Positions 35,610 to 47,907 of a stretch of DNA of 64,000 bases are shown piece by piece. The stretch spans positions 647,407 to 711,406 of the forward strand of contig WTPW01000074.1 in assembly GCA_009809945.1 (NCBI GenBank). Direction: 5' to 3'. Source of the stretch: Gigaspora margarita (lineage: Eukaryota; Glomeromycota; Glomeromycetes; Diversisporales; Gigasporaceae). The position numbers were made by a program, and so were the translations under genes. The stretch's first letter is position 1. Each line of letters begins with the position of its first letter. Under the pieces are notes generated by a model. That model was not told the origin of the DNA, searched no databases, and saw nothing but the letters and a program-made list of their open reading frames with translations.

Positions 35610-36529
35610 AATCTATTACTTCAAAAAAACTTTATCTCTGAGCTTCTCATAAAAATGAATAAAAAAAAGAGAAAAATTAAAAGAGGGCAAAAACTACTGA
35701 ACAAAATTTAACAAACAAAACCAAAACAAAAAATCAAGAAAAAAGACAAAAAAAAAACCCCCCCAAAAATAAAGAAATGAAAAATAGAATATGAAAGTGT
35801 TACTATGTCTAAAACACTATAATGATAAAAATTATATAATACACAACTTATCAAAGTATTATATGTACATAAAAGAAACTATGTCTAAAAGGTAAAAAAA
35901 TTTTTATATGCTCTCCAGATCCTATAACCTACAGGTACTAGTTTTAATCTAGTGACGTATTTCCAATTTGGAAAAAAATACTGCCAATCTTTTGGAAGAG
36001 TAAGCTAAGATGCCTACTTTTTGGCAAAATTTTAAAAAATCTAAACAGGCATGAGATGTTACTTGAAACTAATTTAAAAGAGAGTATAGGAAGATAAAAC
36101 TCATTTTCTTGTTATTCTCTATTGTTTACCACAAGATGCTTCATCGATGAAGACTACTTTATCATTTTTACCAAAATTTCTTGTACAATGGCACCACCTC
36201 CTGCCAGTTATCTTGTACAAAAACACTTCTGGTTTGTATACTAAATATAAGAAGAGAGTTCCCAGAGCAGCAGTTGACCTTTCTAAAACTGTATACTTGT
36301 GTTATCCTATAGTACTTTTTAGTATTTGGTAATGCTTTAACAAAAAACTTTTTTTCTTTTGTCAGAAAATTGGACCAAATGATTACTAGAAAGTGTTGTT
36401 TGTTCCAAAAGATATATATATATATATATATATTTTAAAGAGAGATCTATCCTCTATTTCTTTATTTATAATTTTGCAGATAATTACATATATAATTTAC
36501 ATATAGAGATTTGCTAATCTATTGGGAAA
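35610..36529. other. Stretch without a recognised gene
   Basis: A-rich at 35640-35800 (with C7 at 35758-35764). 35920-36340 is richer in G+C and may hold a degraded coding piece, but no family is recognisable. A (TA)n run at 36412-36432 lies close to the 3' end of the minus-strand LINE and could be its tail or an insertion target. Confidence 0.4.
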
Positions 36530-36599
36530 TAGAGGTAAGAGCTAGTTTACTCTCAATCTAATTCTTTACTAGAATAGTCGTAGACCTCTAGCTTTCGAG

Positions 36600-39500
36600 T
36601 AATTTATGTAGGGATGAATGTCCAAGTGTTATTAAGAGTTCAATTTTTTGTTGAATAAAATGTGAAGTGGGGGATTTGGTGATTGTTAGTATTGGTGTAG
36701 GGATCGGTATTGGGTAAGGAACTACATTGTTGTGTCTTGACATTCGGGAAGGAAGCCAAATTTCTTTGTAGATAAATTCAGTTATGAGATGGTGGATTAG
36801 AGGTGCGTGTCTTGTTTGAAGTATTTTGGTATTGAAGGGTGCCAGAGTGAGGTTGGTAATAAAACTGATTGGGAGCTGTTTTTGTATATGAAGATATTTG
36901 TATGAATTGATGAATCTGTTAGTGTCATGTAAAGGTAATTCGAGTTTGGTAGCAACCTTGATGAGAATTCTTTTTAATTTTGTTTTGAAGTTAAAAGGGT
37001 TGTATATACAGGTTAATAAATGAGTTATGTCTTCAAATATTAAGTAACATCTAGAGCAGAGATAATTTGGGTATTTGAATTAATTGCAGAAGTGTAGGAG
37101 AAGATGAGTTAGGAGCTTTTCGAATAAGAGTTTTATTTTGAAATTTTTTAGATTTATGCAGACGGTTTGTTGGTGTATAAACCTTTCAGTTTATTGTTGT
37201 ATAAAAGGTTGTCGAGGGTGAAGTTCCAAGGATTTTGACATATGTCAAATATCGCTCCCATAGGGATATCCTTTGATAGTTGTACTATCTTAGATTATTT
37301 GTAATTTGGTGTAGTTGTTTTAGTATTGTTTTAACTGGTTGTATACAGGAAGATATTCATTAGAGTGGGGTATATCTATTGTAGAAGAACTTGTGTAGTG
37401 CCAGGTCCAACGGGAAGGCTGAAAGTGGGTTGCTGATTGCTAGGTCTTTGTCAAAGATTATAGTAACGTTTTTATCAATAAGTAGTAAAAATAAAGTTCG
37501 TAATATAAAAGGGAAGGGAGTCCTGTCTATCTTTTGTTGTTCGAAATATTGGAGACTGGTTATATGTTCAACCATTTGTGCAAAGGACGTGTTATTGGTA
37601 ATGATATCTATCTTTGTTGTAGATTCTGTCGTTGTAATAATAAAGGCTAAAAGTAAAATTAATGCATTCATTTTGGGCAGCCAATATAGGTTGTGGCAGT
37701 GTAGAGGGTCTGTATTAGTACTAATACTGCATATTGCTATATGTTTTTTTATTTCAGCTATTTGTTCTTTTTTTGTAATTAGTTGTATAGTTATTTTTTT
37801 TTTTTGAAATTTGCCGATGTTAATGATTCCCATAAGGCAAGTGGTAGATCTTTGAATAGAGATAAGGATCTAGGTACTGTTGGCTCTAATTTCGTGTCAT
37901 AGAAGGTTAGAGGTGAATTGGAAGATAGTGCTCTACAAATATTTGTTAAGTCAGCATATATTTTGCGTTTGCAACTAATTAGTATATTATGTATTCAATA
38001 GTTATTTAGTATGATATAGCAATGTTTTGTTTTGCTTTTTTTATCTTTAAGTTTACAGCCCGTGCATAGTTCTAGTCGATTAGATAAGTTGGAGTAGACA
38101 TAGTGTTTTCCTTTGTAGTTGGTTGAGTGGGGGTTGAATATTATTGCGATTAGTTTGTTCTTCGTAATGATCCATCCTTTGTTAACCGGGATCCAAGGTG
38201 GGGTTGTAAAGAGATTTGAGCTAATTAGTTCAAGGGAGGGTATAGTTGTAGATGTGATAAGTTCGTGTATCTGGTGGAACCATTTGGGGTTCTTCCTCTT
38301 ATGATTTTTTTTTATATTGTGTTAGAAATTTTGCTAGTCTAAAAGCTTGTTGTTGTTCTAGTTTAAGAATTGTTTTGTACAACTTATATTGTGTTCATTA
38401 AGCATTTTTTTAAAGTAAGTACCTTTGGAGTGTTTTAGTAGCATGTTATTAATGGGAGTACCTAGTATGTTTATTGTGATAGGCCAATTGTTAAGGGATC
38501 AGACCAGTTTTAGGTGTAGTTTATGTATAGCAAGAATGGCTTGTGTGATATAAGTACGAGATTGTATTGTGGGGAATAGAGGTTCCTCTTCTAAAATTGA
38601 TACATTTAACATAGTTGAATCTTGTAGTTGCTATATCCTCAATTTTAGATACGAATTGTCAAAGTGAAGGTGGTTTAGTCCTTTAATTAAGGTAGAAGTT
38701 AAGATTGAGAACTGGGCTTGTTCTAGGTCATAGAGCATATATTTTGGTACAGAAAAGAAATGAATTAGGTACTCCTTTCACCAGTTTCCCTTTTTGTTTT
38801 ATGATATTAAGGTAAGTTCTCTTTATATTTTTTATCTGTGTGAGATTTAATTAGGATAAAAGGAGTTGGTATTAAAGACGGGAATAATAACGTGATTGGT
38901 TATGTATATTGCCTGTTTTTCTGTGATTTGAGCGAATTTTAGTTTTTTAAGATTGGTAGTGACTTTATGGATAATTAGTTTTTGTATATAAGTGTATTTG
39001 CTATTGGCCGTGTACTAGGTGCCGGGGTATTTTAATGGAGTGTTATATGATAAGGCAGTTATTTCTGTATTATTAAAAGTGATTAAAGAGTATGAGAATG
39101 AGTATGACGAATTTGTAATGAGAAATAATTTTTCAGGATTGACTCAGATGTTATTGAGTTTGTAGAAGCTAGTTGCAGTAGCTAGTATGTTCATTAGGGT
39201 TTTTTTGTTTGGTGCGACCCATAGGGAGTCGTCTATATAGGCCATGATTGAGGTATTGATTTCTTTTGGTGGGGAAGTGGGAATTGTACTATTATAACTG
39301 GTATAGTGTTGTTGTATAGTTGAGATAAGAGGATCATAGTATATCTTCCAAAGGAGTGGGGAGAAGGTCTCGTCTTGGTTGATGCCATCTTGAACCAGGT
39401 ATAGTTCAGTGAATTCTATATCTGTGATTACACAGTTGGTTCAGTGTGATAGGAGATAAATTATGAGTTTTATTATCAATAGAGGGATTTGATTCGTAGT

Positions 39501-41834
39501 AGGGCTTTTTCTAAGGTTGTTATGTTGACAGAATTAAAAGCTTTGGACATATCTTGCGATAATGCCCAAATTTCTTTTCCATTTGTATTAGCATCCTTGA
39601 TCATCTGTGTGAATTGTGTAACTAGTTGCACAGTGCATTGGTAAGAAAAGGCTGTAAAGTTCATAGGAGATAGGACTTCATAGCGCATTATTGTTATAGT
39701 AAGTCTATTGTTTAAGATTTTTGTGAATAGTTTCTGTATGTGATCTATTAGGATTATTGGCCTCGTAGTGCTTAGATCATAATTGTATTTTTTCTTTTTC
39801 AGAATAGGCTATACGTTTATTTGTAGCCACTTGTCAAGTACATAATTAAGCTTTAGGCAGTTATTAAAAATGGATAGGAAAATATTTAACGCTGAGATAG
39901 AAAGGTGTTGGAGAATTTCATTTGAGATAGGTAGGGGGCCAGTTGCCTTATTTTTCAGGGTTTGTGATATAGTTTGTTGAAGTTCCTCCATTGTGATAGG
40001 TTTGGTAGCTGACTCGTAAATTGTGGAGTTGATTTTCTTTATAGGGTGGTAGGTTTCTTCCTATTCGGCTTGCCAATTTATGTTCTGAGGGTTGGCTTTA
40101 GTTCACAGCTTGAAGTGTCTTTTAATGTGTTCTTTGACTTCTTGTTCTTCTATTATAATTCAGTCAAGGAGGATGATTTTGTCAGTTTTAATTGGTTCTG
40201 ATCTTCTCTGTAGGATACTATCCAGCATTCGACTGGTGTTGTCTTTGAAGTTATCATATCGCCGATTGATATAAAGTTTATTCACTTGTTTTGTTCTTGA
40301 AGTTTCTCTAAATTTTGAGCTGTCCATATAGTGTGTTTGATTTGTTTGAGGTCAGCTATATTTTGTGTAAGTGTTGATATAATGTTTGTCAGAGTGAGTA
40401 GTTCAATGTCTAGTTCAGCAAGGTTGGCAGCTTTTAGCAGGAAGCTGTTGTATTGGTTTATGGCATCAACTGTGGGAGGAGAAGATTTGTTTGTTAGTTG
40501 TCTAAGACATTTGTTCATAGCTTTTAACGCGAGGTAGAGGTAGGTAGTTTTTAAAGAGAAAGTGTAGAAGGGTTTTGAGGTTTTAAATAAGAAGGGTATG
40601 TGGTTATTAGCTATTTGTCTGATTACAGTAGCCCATTTGTTTCATGCTTTGTTTAGTATGGTTTGGTCTCAAATTTCTGTATCAGTAATATTCCAGTTGT
40701 AGTTATTTACTTCTAAGGCGAAGTTGTCCCAATTTTCTTTGGTTATCTTTTTGTAGTAATATATCTTCCTCTTTTTCTTTTTGTTTCTGATAGTTTTGTG
40801 TTTTGAAATATTTATGTTTATAGTCACTATCTGTGATATTCATGGCGTCAATTATTTCCATTTTTTCTATATCTAAGATGATTTCAGAATTGTACTATAT
40901 GTTATCAATTTGACTGATTGAACTATGGCCAATTCAGGTAGGGTCAGTTATATTGTGAAAGGAGAGTAAGCTAGTAGCGTTAGCAGAATTTAGGTTTTGA
41001 AAGAGCTGGAAATTCTTGTCTTTGTCTTGGTTTGCATTAAAGTCTTCCAAGATAATTATGTTCTAATTTTTGTTCTTCGCTTTCAGAAACCAGACAAAAA
41101 CTTTTTCTTGAGTTTTTTTGTAAAGGTCTAGGTAGTTTGCTTGTAATGATATATATGTAGAAATGACACAGGATTTGTTGGAAGGGAAGTAAAAGTCGAT
41201 ATATATCGCTGATCCTGAAAAGGTGTTAATGGTATGTATATATGGTTGTAATTCCTTGCATACCATAATTGCAGTGCCTAGACTTGCGTTTCTTTGTTAA
41301 GAAGTATATGGTACAAAGTTCGATGAGTATATATAGTATAGGGGATTAGAGAGGTTTTTTGTTTTGTTGTTATTAAGTTTTGTTTTGGTAATAGCTATGA
41401 TGTGAAAATTGGATTTTGCACAGTATTCGAACCAGTTTTGTATTTTTAGTAGTTGTGACATTCCATGAATATTGTGAGTAGTAATATTTATATTGTTAGT
41501 AATCTTTATTTTTATATTGTTTGTTTCCAAGTCTGGCGGTTGCACTGGTATCTGTGTCTTGTTATCTTTTTTAAACATAGGCATCATTATAGTTATAGAG
41601 GTCCCATTCAGGTTTTGGTTGGTTGAGTAGTTGGAAGAGGTATGGTATAGCAGTTCGAAAGTCAAATTTTTCATGGAGTGTATCGATAGTAGAAATAATT
41701 TTATCATTGTCAGATATTGGTAGATCTGTAGATAAATCGGGTAGTGTTTTGTCAATAATTTCCTTGAGGGTTTCAAGATTAGTTGGTAGTCTTAGTTTTT
41801 TGTTAGGGTTGGCAAATTGGCTTCGCTCTTTCAT
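36600..41834 (-). pseudogene. LINE ORF2 relic: endonuclease, reverse transcriptase, RNase H-like
   Basis: Endonuclease (about 41650-40850): NINITTHNIHGM, FHIIAITKTKL, LGTAIMV, NIIILEDFNANQD and ISQIDNI correspond to the APE motifs, with Glu in place of the usual Gly before DFN. Reverse transcriptase (about 39990-39000): LKNKATGPLPISNEILQHLS; RPIILIDHIQKLFTKILNN; WALSQDMSKAFNSVN (motif A, Asp present); VQDGINQDETFSPLLWKIYY (motif B); MAYIDDSLWVAP (catalytic YIDD, near 39225-39246). RNase H-like (37700-37370): MNALILLLAFIITT and TTKIDIITNNTSFAQMVEHI. C-terminus near 37070: YPNYLCSRCYLIFEDITHLL-TC, a Cys/His motif typical of LINE tails. Several in-frame stops (e.g. before QRNASLGTAI and after LLRIKSLY) and frame changes. 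Confidence 0.82.
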
Positions 41835-41879
41835 GGGAATCTTTAACCAAGCTTGTGATAATTAGCAAAAGAAGTAGAA

Positions 41880-43961
41880 TTTTTGCAGTTTTTTTGCAGT
41901 TGTAACCAACTCTTTAGGACTCGTAATGGGTATGTTAAAGTTCATTTCCTTAATTTTTCTATAGTTCCAAGGGAGTTCAGGTTTATCTGTGAAGTTGATT
42001 TTAGTATACTTACTAGGTAATAGTTCTGGAATATGGTATTCGTCTACTACTTCGGTAATGAAGTTTCGTATGGTGGTTAGGTCTATTAATAGGAATTGTA
42101 TTTGTTTTTTAATTTTAGATCAGACGGTTCTTTTGGTAGATGCTTTTTTTGTCAAATATAATTATTAGATAGTCTCTTGAAATAGTAGTATTCTTTTAAG
42201 ATGTCTATGTATTGTCTAAAATCCAACTCATTTCATACCATAAAAGAGAATAGGTGTCAGATTTTCTTATTCAATTCTTGTGGGGTGAATGGGAGTTGTA
42301 GCTTTACTGCCACTTCGGGTAATGCAAAGTATGAGAGTAGTAGTTCTTTAAAGGTATAGTAGTTATGCAGTTCTTTATAGTATTTTGAGAGGGATCAGAG
42401 GTCAGCATATTTAGTGATGGGGAAGTGGTTGGTTATTTCAGGAGTTAGGTCTGTAGGGTATAGTGGTAAAGGTATGCGTATGTGTTCAAAATATATTTCC
42501 AGGAGTTGTTGGAATAAAAAAATTAGTTGAAGTGTATTGACTATCTGCTAAGTATAGTAGCGGTTAATAATTGGAAGTTGGAAAAGCAAAATGGAATGGA
42601 TGTCACTATTGATGTCATCTGGTTGTTCCAGAAGGGAGATAATAGTTTCGTTAAGTAAGTCATTTATTGCTATATGAGCAGTTATGAAGTCAATATGTTT
42701 TTCCAATTTTCTGAAACCCTATAAGTAGAACATCCAGCAGGTGATTTCGTGACCATTTAATTCTAGAAATTCTAGGTTTTTCAAGTAGTCGATTGCAATT
42801 TGTTGATGTAAGCCAAAGAATATTTAGTCCCTGTTGGTTTTGTTAGTCATAGGTATATTGTATAACCTTTTGTACTGGTCTGTAGCTTTGTTCAAAAGTG
42901 TGAAGAATTCTATTTGGTATAGAGCTTGAGCAGAGGCTGTTCGGGTAAAGAGCAGAAGAAAGCTATATCTTTGTATCGTAATTTTGTATTAATCGCTATG
43001 GGGATTTGAATATTGGTTGGGTTTGTATTTAGTTTGTATCTGGTAAAAGCTATAAGGTTTTCTTTTAATTTCAGGATTTTCATAATTTTATCTGTGTGCC
43101 ANGTTTCTTTGTCGAAGTTCTCTACTCTCTGGTTTTGTCACATTTCTATCAGTTTCTTCTCTACTTGATCTTTCCATTCATATATAGTTTCTCGTCGGGG
43201 GACTCTATTGTAGGATGTAGTGTCTCTGCCAGATGCGATTGTACTGTATATAGGTTTGGTGAGTATAGCTTTTGGGGTACATGACACGAGGATTCCAATT
43301 CAGATTCGACTGTGATATCTGAAGTGATTTCTATATTGGTGTCTTGTCGCTTATTGGTTGTAAACTTTAGGTGAAAATTGTGTCTTGGGTACAGGAAAAT
43401 CAAAATCAAAAAACATTCCTCAAAAAAGAAGTGATGGCCTTGGTTGTTGTAAGAGGTTGGGTCTGAAACCATATTTGGTTTGGTGCCCAGGTCTGACAGA
43501 GGTAGTTGTAGTGTTGTGGTCAGCTAATCCATTTGTTCTGTTGTTGTATTAGTCCAATAATTTACATAAGAGTTGTCGTGAGAAAATATTATGGGTGCCA
43601 GTATGGGCCCTGAAAAATTCTTTTGTTTTGTTTTGTTTAATGAGTCTGTTAATATCATCACTGAATTTTTCAGGGTCTTAGGAAATTCCTCCAAATTTTC
43701 TAGATTTTTTTTACTACTAACTTCAAAGAGGGGTATTTGGGGAGCTTCTTCTATAGGTGTAACTATAGTTTTTATCTTCTTTGTAGTATGTTCCTTGTCA
43801 TCGTCATCTAAGTCCATAGTGGTATAGGAAGTGGTACAAACTTGCATATTTGTATTGTTGTTGTTGTGTTCTTGTATTGCTGACATAGTCAGAAACAGTT
43901 TTACGAAGAAAAGTGGCATACAAGTAGTCTGGGCCCTTTTCCACTTGATCTTGTAGTCCAA
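41880..43961 (-). pseudogene. LINE ORF1 relic
   Basis: From the ATG at 43961 one frame runs to 43524, then continues in the same frame past a single TAG down to 43161 (about 266 codons in all). The N-terminus has an acidic/lysine-rich low-complexity part (DLDDDDKEHTTKKIKT) followed by KNLENLEEFPKTLKNSVM. Further on the reading shifts, with LPEVAVKLQLPFTPQELNKK near 42300 and NRDxIFFGLHQQIAIDYLKN near 42810. No zinc knuckle or esterase motif is recognisable. Assignment as ORF1 rests on its place directly upstream of the endonuclease/RT frame. Confidence 0.65.
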
Positions 43962-44588
43962 TAGCGGTTAGAGTGGTTTATTAATTATTATTTAATTAGT
44001 TTTATTCGAGTCTGTATACCAAGAAGTACCCTTTTCGTAGTAGTTTTGTTGTTTATGCGATTTTTAGAGGTGTACCAGAAAGAGTTTTTTCTCATACATT
44101 TTCTTTTTTTTGAATTTTATTTTTTATTTATTTTAATTTTTTTTAATATTTAGTTTTATAGGATTATTTATTTTACCCTAAGGCAGAAATATACATAGTA
44201 CAGGTTGAACAAATGACTACTGGGTACATATCAGATACTAGAGGTCTTAGCTAGGTCAGGTCTGACCCAACCCAACTCAGACTCGGGTTGGGTTAGATCA
44301 AATGCAAGTTGGATCAGACCTGGATCAGAAAAAACCTGGGTCAGGTCAGACCCAGATCAGATTATATACAATGATTGCAAGTAGTTGCTACATAGTAAAG
44401 TTAAAATTTTACTATATGAATCAATAAAATCTGCTTAAATAAACTTGTTTGAAAGAACATTATGCATGTACTCTAAAATTTTTATCAAAATTGGAAAAGT
44501 TTTTATTATCTAACTTTTAATTTTTACATTTGTCAAACATATTTTTTAAAAAGATTTTATTTTTTTTGTTGAAAGTAAAAATTAAAAG

Positions 44589-45566
44589 GAGGTGTGGCGA
44601 CTTAGAGAAGTTGGTAAGTTGTTACCCCCAAGCAGCATGTCTAGGGTTCAAATCCCACTGGTGACACTTTGGAAAATAGGCCTGTGTTATGGTAACCATT
44701 TCTTCTCGTAGGTCCTTGGGTACACCATCTTGAATGAAAGCTGCCGAGTGCACAAAAATCCAAGGATCAGAAAATGAATATCCATTTGAAAGTCCTGAAT
44801 GAGAAAGTAGCAAAGATCTTTAATAGTGCTAACCATAATTGGAATATCAGAAACCAGAGCTGAAGAACCAGACAACAAGATCCTCAAGGAGGGGGACCAC
44901 CAACCTAGCTGCTGGAGTCACACCAGAAGAAAAGGACATGTGTTTCGACAACATGTACCAAGGAGAGGAAGTCCATTCGGCACTTAAAGCCGAGCTGACT
45001 GACCCTTCTGGACTAACTGGTTTGGAAGTTTGAGAACACTGAGTAAGTACTGATAGGAAGGTTGTGGTGGGTATCGGGATTGGTGTGAACCTCATAAGGG
45101 CAGAAATAGGTAACAGTAGCGGTTTAATGGTTAGCCCTGACTGCAAGTATATAGATAAAGCTGTAGTGTAAGTCACCAAAGTGTAGGTAATACCTGTGTA
45201 GGACAGGGACTGCTCTACCAAGTGTGCTGTGAGGATAAACTAGTTCTAAGGGGATTTAGCAAGTATCCGGAACTGGTCTTGACTGACTTATGTAATAGAG
45301 GACTGTACCTGTAATACAAAGAGGATTTGGCAAGAGAAGCATAGATCAGAGAGTTTAAATAGGTAACCCCCTAGTTGGGTTGCAGGTATAGCAACTAGTA
45401 TAGAACCTTTGGCAGACTACTTAAATTAGATAACCAAAAGTTGTACATGTGACTTGTTGTACTTTTATCTATGTAACAAATATCAGAGTGCTCCTGGAGG
45501 CGCTTGTGATCTGACTTACTTGAAAAAAGCCTTTCCTCATAGTGGTAACTTTGACATAAAAAAAAA
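44589..45566 (+). mobile_element. SINE family A, copy 2
   Basis: tRNA-like head with B-box GGGTTCAAATCCC, the same body as copy 1 over about 980 bp, and a terminal A-run. A 17-bp duplication AAAGTAAAAATTAAAAG lies at 44572-44588 and 45567-45583. Body lightly diverged from copy 1. Small minus-strand frames ending in WDLNPRHAAWG arise from the inverted B-box and are not genes. Confidence 0.87.
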
Positions 45567-45772
45567 AAAGTAAAAATTAAAAGTCAAATAATAAATTTTC
45601 TCCAATTTGGATGAAAATTTAGTAAGATCTCTCAAACAAGTTTACTTAAGTGAGTATTATCAATTTACATAGTAAAATTTAGACTTTACTATGTAGCAAC
45701 TATTATTGATCTAGGTTCAACTTGGGTTGGGTTGGATTGGGTCAAATCTGGGTCAGGTTTGACAGAACCCCG

Positions 45773-46059
45773 AACATTTAGTATAGAGGTTATACTTGAA
45801 ATTTTTTAGCAAAATCACCTAAAATTTGAGAAGCAAAAAACAGTTTTTGGCAATTATCTTGGCATCCAGTAATCCAATTTGAATAAACTTTTTTTAAAAA
45901 TGAAGCTCTTAGTGAAGTATATCTAATAAAAAAAGTTTATTCAATCTGATTACTGGATTAGAAGTTAATAAAGTAAATAGATTTTGTCATTTTTAGCAAA
46001 TTAGGTCAAAATTGGCCAAAATCCAGTTATAACCTATATAAGAGATGTCTGGGGTTCTG
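45773..46059. mobile_element. MITE with CAGAACCCC ends
   Basis: Terminal inverted repeats of about 32 bp: CAGAACCCCGAACATTTAG... and the inverse of CAGAACCCCAGACATCTCTT, both reaching a TAGAGG/TATAGGTTATA phrase. GTTTGA borders both sides. The centre is a hairpin with CCAGTAATCCAATTTGAATA and its inverse, in GATC-hairpin style. Related ends are at 16105, 17139 and about 20430. Confidence 0.75.
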
Positions 46060-46927
46060 GTTTGATATGAGATAGATCAGACCCAGATCGGGTTTGGCAT
46101 GAGGCAGGTCAGATTCAGGTCAGGTCTGACCCAAGTGGGTCTGACCTGAGTCAGACCCAAATCTGACCCAATCCAACCCACTAAGACCCCTACTAGATAT
46201 ATACCGAGAAACAAATTTTCTAATATGTACTTGGTATTCAACTTGGGATTTGCCAAATAACAATTGCATATCGGTCACATATAGGATGCATATTAGTAAG
46301 CTACTAGAAGATAGATTAATATAACTATCTAACATTACCAATCTAAAAAATTTTGCTACTATTCTGCTAGACAATCAGATTTTGGGATTAGGTATAATAT
46401 AAAGAAATGCAAAAAATCAAAACAAACCAAAAATTTTTTATAAATTAATATTTTATCTATAAAACTGCTTACTGCACACTAACAAAAGTTTTATTTACAA
46501 AATTTTGGTATCAATAAAGTTCTTTCTAATTTAATTTAATAGCAAACTCTAACCCTAATTTAACTACAAAATTTTTTAGTAAAATTTTTTAAGTTGGTAA
46601 TACCTGGTCTTAGGTTGATATCAATAGCATAACAGTAATATACCAAGACATCCTAATATCTTACTCTTAGTACTATTTGGACTAAGAGTAAGATATCAGG
46701 ATGTTCTAGTATATTGCTGATATATTACTGATATCAATCTACCTTCTAGTAGCTTACTGATATGCATTCTATATAATATCTATATGCAACTATTATTTGG
46801 GGATTCTAAATTGAATACCAAATATATATCAGAAAATTTGTTTTCTGGTATATACCTGGTATGTACTCAGTAGTCATTTGTTCAACCTGTGTAGACAGTT
46901 AGAGATACAAGTTTGAACAGTTATAGA

Positions 46928-47207
46928 CAGTATTGTCACGGGACTGTCTTGGACAATGACTTGGACAATCTTGGACAATTTTGGACAATTAAATAAAGTA
47001 AAATTACTTAAAATTTTATTAAGATAACCTATTTTAATTTTAACTGGAATGTGTTCAGCACATAAAAAAATATATAGATATATATTTTTTAGATAGATTT
47101 ATTAATTATTAAAGCCTGAACAAGCTTTGGACAATCTTGGACATTTGGACAATTTTGGATGTGGACAAGCCAAAAAAGGCTGTAGACAGCCAAAACGTAC
47201 AACACTG
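46928..47207. mobile_element. hAT-like MITE CAGTGTTGT, copy 4 (perfect duplication)
   Basis: Ends CAGTATTGT and ACAACACTG; perfect 8-bp duplication GTTATAGA at 46920-46927 and 47208-47215. 280 bp. This is the best evidence for hAT-type integration of the family. Confidence 0.92.
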
Positions 47208-47280
47208 GTTATAGACATTTTTAAGCAAAAAATAAATTGAAATTACTTAAAATTTTATTATAATAACATGATTTAAAATT

Positions 47281-47907
47281 TTTTTTCCCTTCACTTCTAA
47301 TCCCAATGATATACACTACCAACTGTCGAACCAAACATTTTTACGTTAATGGGGTGCAGTTACTGAGGCTTCCACTTGTGGTCAGGCCATATCCAAACCA
47401 ACTCTGTGGTAAGGGCACATTCCTTAAACCACTACCACCAATCATCCAACCCAACAATTGTATACACTTATAGTGCTCTATTTAAGGTGCATTGATCCTT
47501 GGTCCGCACAGCCAGCCCTGGCAAATCTGAGTTCAAATGGGGTGCGTCCGTCATTTGATGTCCCGGGTCCCTGTTTTTCTGCGATGTTTCAGTTCCGCCT
47601 ATATCCATCTAGACCAGTCCTTGCTTTGCCACTTATCCATAAGAAGTTGCACTGGCATCTCGACTCCCATGTAGAGCCCTGACTGTCAATACAGGTTTGA
47701 CTTCCACTGGTTCTATTGTCAACGGGCCAGATCGTTATAAGATGTGGCTAAGCTGTCCAAACATGGTCTTAGCATCCTAATTAAAGTCATCCATCACATG
47801 ATCGTGTGTAGTTAATTTTGCTGTTCGTAGGACTTGAACTGGCAACCTTATGCTTGGAATGGTTATTGTCCTGGGAGTGCAACTACTACACTATCGATCC
47901 ACAGGAC
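47281..47907 (-). mobile_element. SINE family B (tRNA-headed), with 16-bp duplication
   Basis: Minus-strand retroposon of 627 bp. Its 5' head (47907 downward) is tRNA-like: GATCGATAGTGTAGTAGTTG in the A-box region and GCCAGTTCAAGTCC as B-box. The 3' side ends in a short A-run. Perfect 16-bp target duplication AACATGATTTAAAATT at 47265-47280 and 47908-47923. The body is GC-rich for this window and has no relation to SINE family A. The open frame 47458-47682 within it is on the opposite strand and probably incidental. Confidence 0.85.

Larger units (their letters stand above)
36530..43980 (-). mobile_element. LINE retrotransposon, near full length, decayed
   Basis: Minus-strand element of about 7.4 kb with ORF1 (about 43961-41880) and ORF2 (about 41834-36600: APE endonuclease, reverse transcriptase, RNase H-like domain, C-terminal Cys/His motif). 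The plus strand is G/T-rich throughout, unlike its neighbours, which sets the boundaries to within about 50 bp. Order and motifs are those of the LINEs with an RNase H domain common in Glomeromycotina. ORFs are broken by many stops and several frame changes, so the element is inactive. No clear poly-A on the low-coordinate side; a (TA)n run lies about 100 bp beyond. Confidence 0.85.
44239..46192. mobile_element. hAT-like element (TAGAGGTCTTAG ends) carrying a SINE and a MITE
   Basis: Ends TAGAGGTCTTAG and CTAAGACCCCTA form a 12-bp inverted repeat with one mismatch. Flanks TCAGATAC / CTAGATAT match in 5 of 8, so the insertion is old. Arms are rich in GGTCAGGTCTGACCC and GGGTTGGGTT. The interior shares a module with the MITE at 24965-25905 (TAGTAAAGT, AAACTTGTTT, TTTTACATT). 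A SINE (44589-45566) and a MITE (45773-46059) have inserted into it. No transposase. Confidence 0.72.
44201..46889. mobile_element. Foldback element hosting several insertions
   Basis: Outer ends CAGGTTGAACAAATGACTAC and the inverse at 46866-46889. Inverted arms continue at 46193-46310 and 46745-46870 (GAAACAAATTTTCTAATATG / CAGAAAATTTGTTTTCTGGT; AGTAAGCTACTAGAAG / CTTCTAGTAGCTTACT), and the centre is a tight palindrome near 46651-46704 (ATCTTACTCTTAGT / ACTAAGAGTAAGAT). The left arm is interrupted at 44239 by a hAT-like element. Without that insertion it would be about 735 bp. Confidence 0.7.

Noticed and set aside
37360-39990. LTR-type retroelement or host reverse transcriptase.
   Set aside because: The order APE endonuclease, RT with YIDD, RNase H-like part and Cys/His tail, without flanking long repeats, is that of a LINE; no LTR pair was seen anywhere in the window.
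43591-43827. Plus-strand frames within 37.4-43.9 kb (for example 37391-37807, 41623-41865, 43591-43827).
   Set aside because: They are complementary shadows of the minus-strand LINE ORFs, which carry recognisable domains.
47458-47682. 74-codon plus-strand frame with PSFDVPGPCFSAMF-type sequence.
   Set aside because: Lies entirely within the minus-strand SINE family B and opposes its orientation; no protein family recognised.
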